A stretch of DNA of 64,000 nucleotides from Hyphomonas beringensis (GTDB lineage Bacteria > Pseudomonadota > Alphaproteobacteria > Caulobacterales > Hyphomonadaceae): assembly GCF_000682755.1 (NCBI RefSeq), contig NZ_AWFF01000087.1, positions 62,001 to 126,000 of the forward strand. Reading direction: 5' to 3'. Under the pieces are notes generated by a model. It did no database searches and had not been told where the DNA came from. It saw only the letters and a list, made by a program, of their open reading frames with translations. The number at the start of each line of letters is the position of its first letter. Position 1 is the stretch's first letter. Both the position numbers and the translations under genes were made by a program. Below are positions 52,395 through 61,281 of the stretch, piece by piece.

Positions 52395-53128
52395 CAGGCG
52401 GAGGTCACCGGCGAATTGTCTGTCGAATAGCCCGCTAGCATGTCGGCCCTCTGAGTCGCGGCATCAAGACGTTTCTGCAATTCTGCCTGCAGCTCTGCCG
52501 GGTCTGCGTCGCGCGTCGTCGCAAGCGGTTCGCCATAGACTATGGCCCCGCGTGCAAACGGGAAAGGAATAATGAACCTGTCCCAGGTGCCGAGGCGCTT
52601 GGCCGGTTTGACGGACAGGGCGTAGGGCAGGATTGGGGCGCCGGCGCGCTGGGCGATCATGATCGCGCCCGGGCTGACCACTTCAGCGGGGCCGCGCGGG
52701 CCGTCTGGTGTGATGCAAACGCCCGTTCCGCTGCGCAACAGGCGCACGGCTTCGGCCACGGCCTTGATGCCGCCCTTGTCTTTTTTGGCCTTCTTCTTGT
52801 TCGCGGCGGAACCGCGAATGGCGTGAATCCCCAGATGGCCAATGGCGCGGGTGACGGCCTCTCCGTCTGGTGACAGGGAGATCAGCATGGCACCTTTATG
52901 GATTGGCCCCGGCCAATGCCTCATGTGCCGGATCCAGCCGCTGGGCAGCAACATGATGCGGGAATGCCAGGAGGCGACGACAACGCCCTGATTTTCGCTC
53001 CAACTCTGACGCGCTGGCTCAATGCCTTCGACCTTCCAGCGCACTGTGCGTGCGACAAGTGTCATCCAGCCCCAGATCAGGGTGCCCAGAAGGATGGTGA
53101 CAGGTTTGGAACGAAACAGCCTTTTCAT
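52394..53128 (-). CDS. DUF374 lysophospholipid acyltransferase-like protein
   Basis: A 244-residue protein of the DUF374 family within the acyltransferase superfamily. One N-terminal hydrophobic segment, then ASWHSRIMLLP (the HX4D-like region, here His-Ser-Arg) and CITPDGPRGPAE, which is typical. In alphaproteobacteria this family lies in front of waaA and is thought to modify lipid A or phospholipid; the exact reaction is unknown. It opens the lipid A operon. Upstream 228 bases separate it from tRNA-Val and contain no gene that I can support. Confidence 0.87.
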   Translation of the reverse strand: MKRLFRSKPVTILLGTLIWGWMTLVARTVRWKVEGIEPARQSWSENQGVVVASWHSRIMLLPSGWIRHMRHWPGPIHKGAMLISLSPDGEAVTRAIGHLGIHAIRGSAANKKKAKKDKGGIKAVAEAVRLLRSGTGVCITPDGPRGPAEVVSPGAIMIAQRAGAPILPYALSVKPAKRLGTWDRFIIPFPFARGAIVYGEPLATTRDADPAELQAELQKRLDAATQRADMLAGYSTDNSPVTSA

Positions 53129-53356
53129 CGCATCGCCTTATACTGTGCTTCGCCCCCGCGGCTATGGGGCAGTGTCAGGGACGTGGTTAAGCAGTCAGGC
53201 TGAATTGGGCGGGTAAAGCTGCGCGACAGTTCCGATAGGGATCAGGACGCCGTGATGAGGAGGGCTACTAAATTCCGGATCATTTCAGGAGCCCTGAGGC
53301 CGGGCGCGGGCTGGCGCTGCGTGCCAGCCTGAAATGTGAGCAGTGCGAGAAATGAC

Positions 53357-53431
53357 TGGTGGGCGATAGTGGGTTCGAACCACTGACCCCTGCCGTGTGA
53401 AGGCAGTGCTCTACCACTGAGCTAATCGCCC
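53357..53431 (-). tRNA. tRNA-Val, anticodon CAC
   Basis: Read on the minus strand, the cloverleaf is complete: acceptor GGGCGAT pairs with ATCGCCC, D-arm AGCTCAGTGGTAGAGC, anticodon stem CTGCC/GGCAG with loop TTCACAC (anticodon CAC, reading GUG), and T-arm AGTGG-TTCGAAC-CCACT. The discriminator A and CCA are encoded (53359-53357). 75 bases in all. Confidence 0.95.
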
Positions 53432-53911
53432 CAATCAGTGAAGCAGGTGCCGTAATCTGCCCTTGAGGTTACGTCAAGCACGGATGTCTGAGGCGGCTGA
53501 TTCCCAAACGATTGGTGCATTGCACAAAATCGGAACGCATGACTTGTTGTCGCACCTATGCGATTTTGCCGATGTCGTTCTGAATGGCTTTTCAGCGGCT
53601 TTGCAAGAAATTCAGCCCCTGTCCCATGATTTAGTTACAATGGATTGGCAGATTTTTGCCTATTTCATACGTATTTCGGGGCAGCCTTGTTTGCGTTATC
53701 ACGAAGATGAATATCCATTCATGATGAACAGTTGTTCATCTTGAAACCTTACGCGAGTTTCATTCGAATTTGGTCTTGAGAAATCCACAAAAGATCGTCA
53801 TGTATCGGTCATACAGCGACGGCCCGGCAAAAAGGGTCGCGTTATCAAACATAAGAAGGACAGGCGGAGGCTTAAGGCCTCGATTACAGTAGAGCCTGGA
53901 GAGAGAGAAAA
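53432..53911. other. Noncoding stretch between tRNA-Val and the 79-residue gene
   Basis: 480 bases, AT-richer than the flanks. Open frames here (for example 53463-53744 plus) have no ribosome site or recognised content. The tRNA promoter must lie on the minus strand near 53440-53480 and the promoter of the next gene close to 53870. I see no further feature. Confidence 0.5.
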
Positions 53912-54151
53912 ATGAAAGACTGGTGTGACGAAGAAGGCGCAAAGCGCCTGCGTGAGAAAATTAGTGCCTATTGGGCAGAGCGTGGCTATGAAGTGGACGT
54001 CGACCTGATCGACGCAGGCTTCGTTCCGGCCATGCGCTCAGCTCGCACTGATGTACGCAGCAACATGGTAAACGGTATGCCCCGTCGCCGTATTGCAAAT
54101 GAAACGGGCGCTGCGCGTCCGAGCTACCGTCCTCGCGAAGCGACGGCCTAG
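53912..54151 (+). CDS. Conserved small alphaproteobacterial protein
   Basis: A 79-residue soluble protein. The N-terminal half (CDEEGAKRLREKISAYWAERG) is helical, followed by VDVDLIDAGFVPAMRSAR and TDVRSNMVNGMP, a strongly conserved pattern in short hypothetical proteins of alphaproteobacteria. No known function. GGAGAGAGAG precedes ATG 53912. The stop overlaps that of gph in the palindrome CTAG at 54148-54151. Confidence 0.82.
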   Translation: MKDWCDEEGAKRLREKISAYWAERGYEVDVDLIDAGFVPAMRSARTDVRSNMVNGMPRRRIANETGAARPSYRPREATA

Positions 54152-54837
54152 CCAATAAGGTCAGACAAGGCGGACACCAAATCTGAATAGTGGTCCACGA
54201 CCACATCAGGTCCGATCTGATCTGGCGTTTCCTCCTCGTAACCAAACGGTACGAAAACAAAGGGCAGTCCGGCATTCCGGGCTGCCCTTTCGTCTGTTCG
54301 GGAGTCTCCCACCATGATCGCGCGATCTGTTCTGCCGCCTGCAGCTTTCACAGCACGCAGGATGTGATCGCCATCCGGTTTGCTGGCCGGAACACTGTCG
54401 GCCCCGACGATCGCCTGAAACCGCTCCGCCAGTCCAAGAGCTGTGAGCAGCTGGTCTGACAAATGCTGTTTCTTGTTCGTGCAGACCGCCAGCACCGCGC
54501 CCTGTTCCGCCAGCGTGTCCAGGGCCGCCTCTACCCCTTCGAAGGGGTGCGAATGATCGGATATATGGGCGGCATAATATTCCAGAAAATCGGCGAAATA
54601 CTGGTTCAGTTCTTCCCCGGCAGGCGAGTAACCCTGGTTTTCCATGCCCTTTACGATCATAGCGCGGGCGCCGTGACCGATCATGGTGGCGATTGCTTCC
54701 AGTGTCACGGGAGCAAATTTCGCGCGGGTCAGGACATGGTTCAGAGCTTCGAGAAGGTCAGGAGCTGTATTCACCAGCGTTCCATCCAGATCGAAGACGA
54801 TGGTGTATCCCTCAAACTGTCCTCTCATCCCTGTCAT
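54148..54837 (-). CDS. gph: Phosphoglycolate phosphatase
   Basis: A 229-residue HAD-superfamily (IA) hydrolase. Motif I FDLDGTLVNTAPD holds the nucleophile Asp, motif II CTNKKQ the Thr, the Lys lies in PASKPDGD and motif IV is MVGDSRTD. The helical cap (about 20-85) is that of Gph/PGPase. It removes phosphate from 2-phosphoglycolate, formed by oxidative DNA repair or side reactions. Related sugar phosphatases cannot be excluded. It is divergent from glmU across about 78 bases. Confidence 0.9.
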   Translation of the reverse strand: MTGMRGQFEGYTIVFDLDGTLVNTAPDLLEALNHVLTRAKFAPVTLEAIATMIGHGARAMIVKGMENQGYSPAGEELNQYFADFLEYYAAHISDHSHPFEGVEAALDTLAEQGAVLAVCTNKKQHLSDQLLTALGLAERFQAIVGADSVPASKPDGDHILRAVKAAGGRTDRAIMVGDSRTDERAARNAGLPFVFVPFGYEEETPDQIGPDVVVDHYSDLVSALSDLIG

Positions 54838-54915
54838 TAATCCCTTTTCGCCACTCGCCTTGAATCGGCCTTTGGTCTAGGCGAAAGGAGACAGGAAAGC
54901 GAGAGGGCGACACAA

Positions 54916-56286
54916 GTGAACGATCTGGCCAGAAATCGCGCTGCAATCATCCTTGCTGCTGGCAAGGGGACCAGGATGAAATCCGACCTGCCGAAAGTCA
55001 TGCACAAGGTTGCAGGCCGTCCGATGGTGGATTGGTCAATCGATCTGGCCCGACGTGTAGGCTGTTCGCGCATCGTGGTGATTGCGCATCCCTCTCAGCA
55101 TATTCTGATCGAACACGTCACGGCCATTTTGGGCGCAGACTGCATCGCCTATCAGGACCCGCCCATGGGCACTGGCCATGCTGTGCGCTGCGCCGAGGAG
55201 GCGCTTGAGGGCTTTGAGGGAGACCTGGTGGTTCTATATGGCGATAGCCCGCTGGTGCCGGCAGAGGCTATTGAAGACCTGTTTGACAGCCTGAAAGGTG
55301 GCGCGGCGATTGGCGTGCTGGGCTTTGAGGCGGAAGAGCCGGGTCTTTATGGGCGGCTGATCACGTCTGGCAGCGGAGACCTGGAGGCGATTGTCGAAGC
55401 GCGCGAGGCCAATCCGGAGCAGCTGGCGGTGCGCCTCTGCAACTCCGGTGTCATGGCGGGCGGCGCAAAGACAATGTTCCGCCTGCTGCAGAATGTGACC
55501 AATGAAAATGCCAAGGGCGAGTATTATCTGACCGACCTGGTCGCGCTGGCGCGCGGTGAAAAGCTCACCTGCAAGGCGGTGCGGTGTGATGAGGAAGACC
55601 TGATCGGCTGTGACTCCAAGGCAGACCTGGCTGAGGCCGAGGCAATATTCCAGGCGCGATGCCGCAAGACAATGATGGCTGAGGGCGTCACGCTGATTGC
55701 TCCGGACACAGTCTGGTTTTCTCATGATACGGTGCTGGAGGCGGATGTGATCGTGGAGCCGAATGTGGTGTTCGGTCCAGGCGTGCATGTTCACTCCGGC
55801 GCGGTCATCCGGGCGTTCAGTCATCTTGAAGGGGCCAAAGTCGGTCCTGGCAGTTCGGTTGGCCCATATGCGCGGCTGCGCCCTGGCGCGGACCTTTCCA
55901 AGGATGTCTTCATCGGCAATTTTGTGGAAGTGAAGAATACGCATCTCGGCGAAGGCGCGAAGGCCAGCCATTTGTCTTATCTGGGTGACGGGCAGATCGG
56001 CGCGCATGTGAATATCGGCGCCGGCACAATTTTCTGCAATTATGATGGCTTCCTGAAATACCAGACAAAAATCGGGGATGGGGCCTTCATCGGCTCCAAT
56101 TCGTCGCTCGTGGCGCCGGTCGAGATCGGCGACGGGGCGATTGTCGGGTCCGGCAGTGTCGTCACAAAGGACGTATCTTCAGATGCTTTGGCCGTCGGCC
56201 GAAGCAGACAGACAGAGTATCAGAATTGGGCCGCAAAATTCCGTGAACGGAAAGCGGCCGAAAAGGCTTCGAAGAAAAAGGGTTGA
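54916..56286 (+). CDS. glmU: Bifunctional UDP-N-acetylglucosamine pyrophosphorylase / glucosamine-1-phosphate acetyltransferase
   Basis: A 456-residue GlmU. The N-terminal uridyltransferase domain starts with AAIILAAGKGTRM and SDLPKVMHKVAGRPM, and has YGDSPLV and EYYLTDLV. The C-terminal left-handed beta helix with hexapeptide repeats (from about 245; VFGPGVHVHSGAVI, GAKVGPGSSVGPYARL, and HLSYLGDG near the acetyl-CoA site) makes the acetyl transfer. It gives UDP-GlcNAc for peptidoglycan and lipid A. The start is GTG 54916. Six bases separate it from rpiA. Confidence 0.97.
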   Translation: MNDLARNRAAIILAAGKGTRMKSDLPKVMHKVAGRPMVDWSIDLARRVGCSRIVVIAHPSQHILIEHVTAILGADCIAYQDPPMGTGHAVRCAEEALEGFEGDLVVLYGDSPLVPAEAIEDLFDSLKGGAAIGVLGFEAEEPGLYGRLITSGSGDLEAIVEAREANPEQLAVRLCNSGVMAGGAKTMFRLLQNVTNENAKGEYYLTDLVALARGEKLTCKAVRCDEEDLIGCDSKADLAEAEAIFQARCRKTMMAEGVTLIAPDTVWFSHDTVLEADVIVEPNVVFGPGVHVHSGAVIRAFSHLEGAKVGPGSSVGPYARLRPGADLSKDVFIGNFVEVKNTHLGEGAKASHLSYLGDGQIGAHVNIGAGTIFCNYDGFLKYQTKIGDGAFIGSNSSLVAPVEIGDGAIVGSGSVVTKDVSSDALAVGRSRQTEYQNWAAKFRERKAAEKASKKKG

Positions 56287-56292
56287 TCGGGC

Positions 56293-56994
56293 ATGGCCAA
56301 CGAGCTGGAAAAAGAGAACGCGGCGATTGCTGCAATGGAATACGTCGAAGACGGCATGACAATCGGGCTCGGCACAGGCTCCACGGCGAAGTATTTCGTC
56401 GAGTTGCTGGCCGATGAGGTTGCGGATGGTCTGGTCGTGCGCTGCATCGAGACCAGTGAACAGACCCGCCGCCTGGCCGAGAGCCTGGGGGTGCCGCTTA
56501 TCCCGTTCGAGCAGGTGGAGCGTATTCATCTGACGGTCGACGGCGCTGATGAAGTCGACGAGCAGGGCCAACTGATCAAGGGCGGTGGCGCGGCGCTGCT
56601 GCGCGAGAAGATCATCGCCAATGCGAGCGACCATATGGTCGTGATTGCAGACCCGTCAAAGCAGGTTGAGCGTCTAGGCGCATTCCCGCTGCCGGTTGAG
56701 GTGACGCCGTTCGGTTACACGATCACGGCGAAGATCGTCTATGACGTTCTGGTCGCCTCCGGCATCGACAAGCCGCGCGTCTCCCTGCGCCGTATGGAAG
56801 GCCAGGAATTGCTGGTGACAGATGGCGGCAATCACATCCTCGATTGCCATTGTGAGCGCATTCCGGATGCAGAAGCGCTGGCCGCCAGATTGTCGAATAT
56901 CCCCGGTGTTGTGGAGCATGGCCTGTTCATCGGCCTGACCCGTACGGTGATCATCGGCAATGAGAATGGCGCAACAGTGTTTGAATTCTCCTGA
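56293..56994 (+). CDS. rpiA: Ribose-5-phosphate isomerase A
   Basis: A 233-residue RpiA that interconverts ribose 5-phosphate and ribulose 5-phosphate. Motifs: GLGTGSTAKYFVE phosphate-binding loop, TVDGADEVDEQGQLIKGGGAALLREKI with the catalytic Asp and Glu and Lys, and EVTPFGY. Ribulose 5-phosphate is also the source of arabinose 5-phosphate for Kdo. It is 6 bases behind glmU and 49 bases before gor on the same strand, so the three are likely cotranscribed. Confidence 0.97.
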   Translation: MANELEKENAAIAAMEYVEDGMTIGLGTGSTAKYFVELLADEVADGLVVRCIETSEQTRRLAESLGVPLIPFEQVERIHLTVDGADEVDEQGQLIKGGGAALLREKIIANASDHMVVIADPSKQVERLGAFPLPVEVTPFGYTITAKIVYDVLVASGIDKPRVSLRRMEGQELLVTDGGNHILDCHCERIPDAEALAARLSNIPGVVEHGLFIGLTRTVIIGNENGATVFEFS

Positions 56995-57043
56995 TCGCCC
57001 CTCATATGGGGAGCGTACATTCCAGGAATTCAAGGACCTCCCC

Positions 57044-58441
57044 ATGACCGACACGACACATGATTTCGATCTTTTCGTAATTGGCGGAGGGTCAGGCGGT
57101 GTCCGTGCGGCCCGTCTGGCGGCCCTGACGGGCGCGAAGGTTGGCCTGGCGGAAGAATACCGTATGGGGGGCACCTGTGTGGTGCGCGGCTGTGTGCCCA
57201 AGAAATTCATGGTCTATGCCAGCAAGTACGGCAAGGATATCCACAAGGCAGATGGCTATGGCTGGTCTGTTGGCGAGGTCAGCTATGATCATGGCAAGTT
57301 TGCCACCGCCATGCATGCCGAAGTGGACCGGCTGTCCGGCATCTATTCCCGCAATCTGAAGAATGCTGGCGTGGAGCTGTTCGAAGAGCGCGCGGAATTT
57401 GTCGACAAGAACACGCTGCGCCTGAAGGACAGCGGCAAGACGGTGACCGCTAAGAAGATTCTCATTGCGGTTGGCGGCACGCCATGGCGACCGTCACAGG
57501 AAGACTTGCCGGGTATCGAACATACGATCACCTCCGATGGCATCTTCCAGCTGGAAGAGCTGCCCAAGCATCTGGTGATTGCCGGCGGCGGATATATCGC
57601 CGTGGAGTTCGCGCATGTCTTTGCCGGGCTCGGCGTGAATACATGCCTCGTCTATCGCGGCGATGAAGTGCTGCGTGGTTTTGACGAAGACGTCCGTACT
57701 GAAGTGCATGAAGGCCTGAAAGAGGCTGGCGTGCACGTCATCACAAAGGCTGTGTTCGAAAAGATTGAAAAGCGCGAAGGCGAAGAGTTGCCGCTGCATA
57801 TCTCGCTCAGCAATGGTCAGCATGTTGACGCCGATGTGGTCATGATGGCCGTGGGCCGCCGTCCGAACACGGAAGGCCTTGGCTGCGATGCGGCTGGCGT
57901 CAAGCTGGACGACAATGGCGCCGTGATCGTTGACGAGTGGTCAAAGACCAATGTCGACAGCATCTGGGCCGTGGGCGATGTGACCGACCGCGTGGCGCTG
58001 ACGCCGGTTGCCATCCGCGAAGGTCACGCCTTTGCCGAAACCGAATTCTACGACAAGCCCTGGCATTTCGACCATAATGACATTCCGACCGCTGTTTTCA
58101 CGCAGCCGGAAGTCGGCACGGTCGGCATGACAGAGGCTGAAGCGCGCAAGGAACACGGCGAGATCGATATCTACAAGACGCGCTTCAAGCCGATGAAGAA
58201 CGCCCTGAATGGTGACCCGACCCGTACCATGATGAAGCTGGTCGTGCGTCAGTCGGATGAGCGCATTCTGGGGGTGCACATTGTCGGCGATGATGCCGCC
58301 GAGATGATTCAGATGATCGGCATTGCCGTGAAGATGGGCGCCACCAAGCCGGATTTTGACCGCACATGCGCGCTGCATCCTTCCTCTGGCGAGGAAATCG
58401 TCACGATGCGTCAGAAGTATGTGCCTGAAGTGACGAGCTAG
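57044..58441 (+). CDS. gor: Glutathione-disulfide reductase
   Basis: A 465-residue flavoprotein of the pyridine nucleotide-disulphide oxidoreductase family. FAD-binding FVIGGGSGGVRAARLA, the redox pair Cys45/Cys50 in GTCVVRGCVPKK (the glutathione reductase form), NADPH-binding VIAGGGYIAVEFAHVF, WAVGDVTDRVALTPVA, and the C-terminal dimer-face HPSSGEE with the base His. It keeps glutathione reduced using NADPH. AAGGAC lies before ATG 57044. Its TAG stop overlaps that of the convergent TIR-ParA gene in the palindrome CTAG. Confidence 0.96.
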   Translation: MTDTTHDFDLFVIGGGSGGVRAARLAALTGAKVGLAEEYRMGGTCVVRGCVPKKFMVYASKYGKDIHKADGYGWSVGEVSYDHGKFATAMHAEVDRLSGIYSRNLKNAGVELFEERAEFVDKNTLRLKDSGKTVTAKKILIAVGGTPWRPSQEDLPGIEHTITSDGIFQLEELPKHLVIAGGGYIAVEFAHVFAGLGVNTCLVYRGDEVLRGFDEDVRTEVHEGLKEAGVHVITKAVFEKIEKREGEELPLHISLSNGQHVDADVVMMAVGRRPNTEGLGCDAAGVKLDDNGAVIVDEWSKTNVDSIWAVGDVTDRVALTPVAIREGHAFAETEFYDKPWHFDHNDIPTAVFTQPEVGTVGMTEAEARKEHGEIDIYKTRFKPMKNALNGDPTRTMMKLVVRQSDERILGVHIVGDDAAEMIQMIGIAVKMGATKPDFDRTCALHPSSGEEIVTMRQKYVPEVTS

Positions 58442-59736
58442 GCTTCGAGCAAGGTCTTCAGTTCAAGGGCGATGGCCTTGAGGCTCTCACGAATGGGCTT
58501 CAGGCCTCCGCCTCGACCGGAATGTATGACCAGCTGCTTCCAGGCGGGCTGGTCTTCCTGCGGTGCTTTTACCTGCAAATGGCCTGAGCGTGGCAGGGCT
58601 GCTTTCAGCAAAGCCTTGGAGAGCGCGAAGCCCGCTTTGCCATCATAGGTGCCATTGCGCGCTTCTGCCTCAAAGCTCGACTGTTCGGACCGGCTGACCG
58701 CGTTGAACAGGATGGACAGGTCCGGGCGCTTTTCCGGCTCGATCTGCTCATTGATCACCTGGTTCAGCAGGCGCACGCCGCGCAGTGAGTAAACATCGGA
58801 GTGCATCGGAGCGAGCACCCGGTCTGCCACTTCCAGGGCGCAGCGCGTCAGGAAGGTCGCGTTCGGGTTCGTGTCGAAGACGATCAGATCATACTCACTG
58901 CGATAGCGCTCGACCGTTTGCAGGAAGTGCTGCTTGATGCGGGCCAGCGCCGCGCCGTCTGTCGCGAAGGCATATTTCGAAATCTCGAACTGGCCGGAGA
59001 TCAGATCCAGTCGCCCGCCGGGGCTGCCTTCACCCATCAGATCATGCATCAGCTTTTCGCGCGGGGCAGGGGCGAATGGCTCAATCGAGAGCGTCAGCCA
59101 GGATTCTGCCGGGCTGGAGGCATCGCGCGCATGAATGCGTGAGCGTTCGAACAGAGAGATGACGGATTTGTCGGCCGCTGCGCTGGCATCGGCAATGTCC
59201 ATCTCGAAGAAGGTTTGGGTGAGGTTGTATTGCGGATCGAGGTCAATCAGCAGGATCCGCCCGCCAAGTGAGCCCTGCCAAGCCCCGAACACCTGGCTGG
59301 AGACGGTTGTCTTCCCGACGCCGCCCTTGAGGTTCATCACCGCCATGACCGGGCATTTGCGCTTGTAGGCCGCCTTGGTCTCCGCCACGAGCTTTTCCAT
59401 CCCGTCCGGCATGGTGGAAGAATAGCGAAGGTGCGGCTGAACCTCATGCTTGAAGAAGCCGTTCATGCGCGCCTTGTCGATTTGGTACGGTATCAGCTTC
59501 AGGCCGCGGGCCTTCGCGCGCTCAACATCCTTGCGTACGGATTTTGACCGTACCGAAGACGCCGACACCAGAATGATCATGGCAAAGGCATCATCAATCG
59601 ATTGATCGGCCAGGTCGCGCGAGCCGCCATCATTCGGGACATACCAGTCCGGAATGGATTCCGCGCGCAGGGCCTCGTGAAGCTCAAGCAGAGCGTCAAA
59701 GTCCTTGGCAGAGTGGCTGATGAAGACGTGCGACAT
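58438..59736 (-). CDS. TIR domain fused to a ParA/MinD-type ATPase
   Basis: A 432-residue soluble fusion. Residues 1-120 form a TIR domain: HVFISHSAKDFDAL opening strand, DDAFAMIILVSASSVRSKSV, then KDVERAKARGLKLIPYQI. The residue that is Glu in NAD-cleaving TIRs (as in the WVHKE motif of SARM1) is Asp70 here. Residues 128-432 form a deviant-Walker ATPase: KGGVGKTT (137-144), LLIDLDPQYNL (Walker A'), and LIVFDTNPNATF. Many bacterial TIR fusions act in phage defence or NAD signalling; ParA-type partners are less usual. It sits alone between gor and the DAHP synthase gene, and is divergent from the latter. Activity unknown. Confidence 0.9.
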   Translation of the reverse strand: MSHVFISHSAKDFDALLELHEALRAESIPDWYVPNDGGSRDLADQSIDDAFAMIILVSASSVRSKSVRKDVERAKARGLKLIPYQIDKARMNGFFKHEVQPHLRYSSTMPDGMEKLVAETKAAYKRKCPVMAVMNLKGGVGKTTVSSQVFGAWQGSLGGRILLIDLDPQYNLTQTFFEMDIADASAAADKSVISLFERSRIHARDASSPAESWLTLSIEPFAPAPREKLMHDLMGEGSPGGRLDLISGQFEISKYAFATDGAALARIKQHFLQTVERYRSEYDLIVFDTNPNATFLTRCALEVADRVLAPMHSDVYSLRGVRLLNQVINEQIEPEKRPDLSILFNAVSRSEQSSFEAEARNGTYDGKAGFALSKALLKAALPRSGHLQVKAPQEDQPAWKQLVIHSGRGGGLKPIRESLKAIALELKTLLEA

Positions 59737-59888
59737 GGCGGCGTGTGGCTTTCTTTCGTGACGTCAGCTCTATCCTGTTTCTAAAGGCCCGGGATATGAT
59801 TCCACCAGCTTTGTGCTGTGAAATTATGGTGAAACTTGAGTGTGTGCCTGCCATGTGATTAATGCGGCCCACAATTGGAGTAAAAAAT

Positions 59889-61268
59889 ATGACCTGGACC
59901 CCGTCAGACTGGCGCAATCTGCCAGCAAAGCACATTCCGGAGGATTATCCGGATGCTGCTGCGCTTGCTGCAGTTGAAGCGAGGCTCAAGAGCTTTCCGC
60001 CGCTTGTCTTTGCGGGCGAGGCACGTCGTTTGAAGACCCGTCTGGCCGATGTGGCCGCAGGCAAGGCTTTTCTGCTTCAGGGCGGGGATTGTGCCGAAAG
60101 CTTCAAGGAATTCCATCCGGACAATATCCGCGACACGTTCCGCGTGATTCTGCAGATGGCGGTCGTGCTGACCTTTGCGGCCTCCAAGCCGGTGGTCAAA
60201 GTTGGCCGGATCGCGGGCCAGTTCGGCAAGCCGCGCTCGTCTCCGACCGAGACGATTGATGGTGTTACGCTGCCCTCCTACCGCGGTGACAACATCAACG
60301 GCATGGATTTCACCGAGCAGAGCCGCGTACCGGATCCTGAGCGCCTGGTTCAGGGCTACTCACAGTCGGCGGCGACGCTGAACCTGCTGCGTGCGTTCAG
60401 CAATGGCGGCTATGCGAGCCTGGCCAATGTTCACAAATGGACGCTGGGCTTCGTGGATCGCAGCCCGCAGGGCGAGCGCTACGAGTTGCTGGCCGACCAG
60501 ATTTCCAAGTCTCTGGACTTCATGCAGGCTGTTGGCCTGAACGCGGACACGATCCCGCAAATGTCCCAGGTGGAATTCTACACCAGCCATGAGGCGCTGC
60601 TGCTCGGCTATGAAGAAGCCATGACTCGGATCGATTCCACGTCTGGCGAATGGTACGACACGTCTGCGCACATGCTGTGGATTGGTCACCGCACCCGCCA
60701 GGTGGATCATGCGCACGTCAATTTCTGCAAGGGCGTCCGTAACCCGATCGGCATCAAGTGTGGACCGGGCATGGGAACCGACGAGCTGCTGCGTCTGATT
60801 GATACGCTGAATCCTAATGACGAAGCCGGCCGTATCACGCTGATCTCTCGCTTCGGCAGCGAAGGCGTGGAAGAAGGCTTGCCGCCGCTGGCGCGCGCCG
60901 TGAAGGAAAGCGGCCGCACAGTCGTCTGGTCCTGTGACCCGATGCACGGCAACACACTGAAAACCGATAGCGGCTTCAAGACGCGTCCGGTGGATCGCAT
61001 CCTGTCTGAAGTTCGTCAGTTTGTGGACGTTCTGTCGGCTGAGGGCTGTTATCCGGGCGGCGTTCACTTCGAAATGACTGGCCAGAATGTCACCGAATGT
61101 ATCGGCGGCGCACAGGCCATCTCTGAAGAGGACCTGTCATCGCGATACCACACTCATTGTGATCCTCGCCTAAATGGTGAGCAGGCCCTTGAACTGGCCT
61201 TCATGATCGCAGAGAAGCTGCAGGCCGTGAATGTGCCGGGCACTTCTGAGGCCCGTAAGGCAGGATAA
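59889..61268 (+). CDS. Class II 3-deoxy-7-phosphoheptulonate synthase
   Basis: A 459-residue plant-type (class II) DAHP synthase that joins phosphoenolpyruvate and erythrose 4-phosphate in the first step of aromatic amino acid synthesis. Motifs include [60 protein letters not shown] and SCDPMHGNT. Metal and substrate residues lie in these blocks. No class I (AroFGH) similarity. GGAG stands 8 bases before ATG 59889. It is 13 bases before the MATE gene and likely cotranscribed with it. Confidence 0.95.
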   Translation: MTWTPSDWRNLPAKHIPEDYPDAAALAAVEARLKSFPPLVFAGEARRLKTRLADVAAGKAFLLQGGDCAESFKEFHPDNIRDTFRVILQMAVVLTFAASKPVVKVGRIAGQFGKPRSSPTETIDGVTLPSYRGDNINGMDFTEQSRVPDPERLVQGYSQSAATLNLLRAFSNGGYASLANVHKWTLGFVDRSPQGERYELLADQISKSLDFMQAVGLNADTIPQMSQVEFYTSHEALLLGYEEAMTRIDSTSGEWYDTSAHMLWIGHRTRQVDHAHVNFCKGVRNPIGIKCGPGMGTDELLRLIDTLNPNDEAGRITLISRFGSEGVEEGLPPLARAVKESGRTVVWSCDPMHGNTLKTDSGFKTRPVDRILSEVRQFVDVLSAEGCYPGGVHFEMTGQNVTECIGGAQAISEEDLSSRYHTHCDPRLNGEQALELAFMIAEKLQAVNVPGTSEARKAG

Positions 61269-61281
61269 GAAAGACAGTTCC

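Noticed and set aside
53463-53744. 93-codon plus-strand frame after the tRNA
   Set aside because: No ribosome site, no recognisable content, and AT-rich noncoding surroundings.
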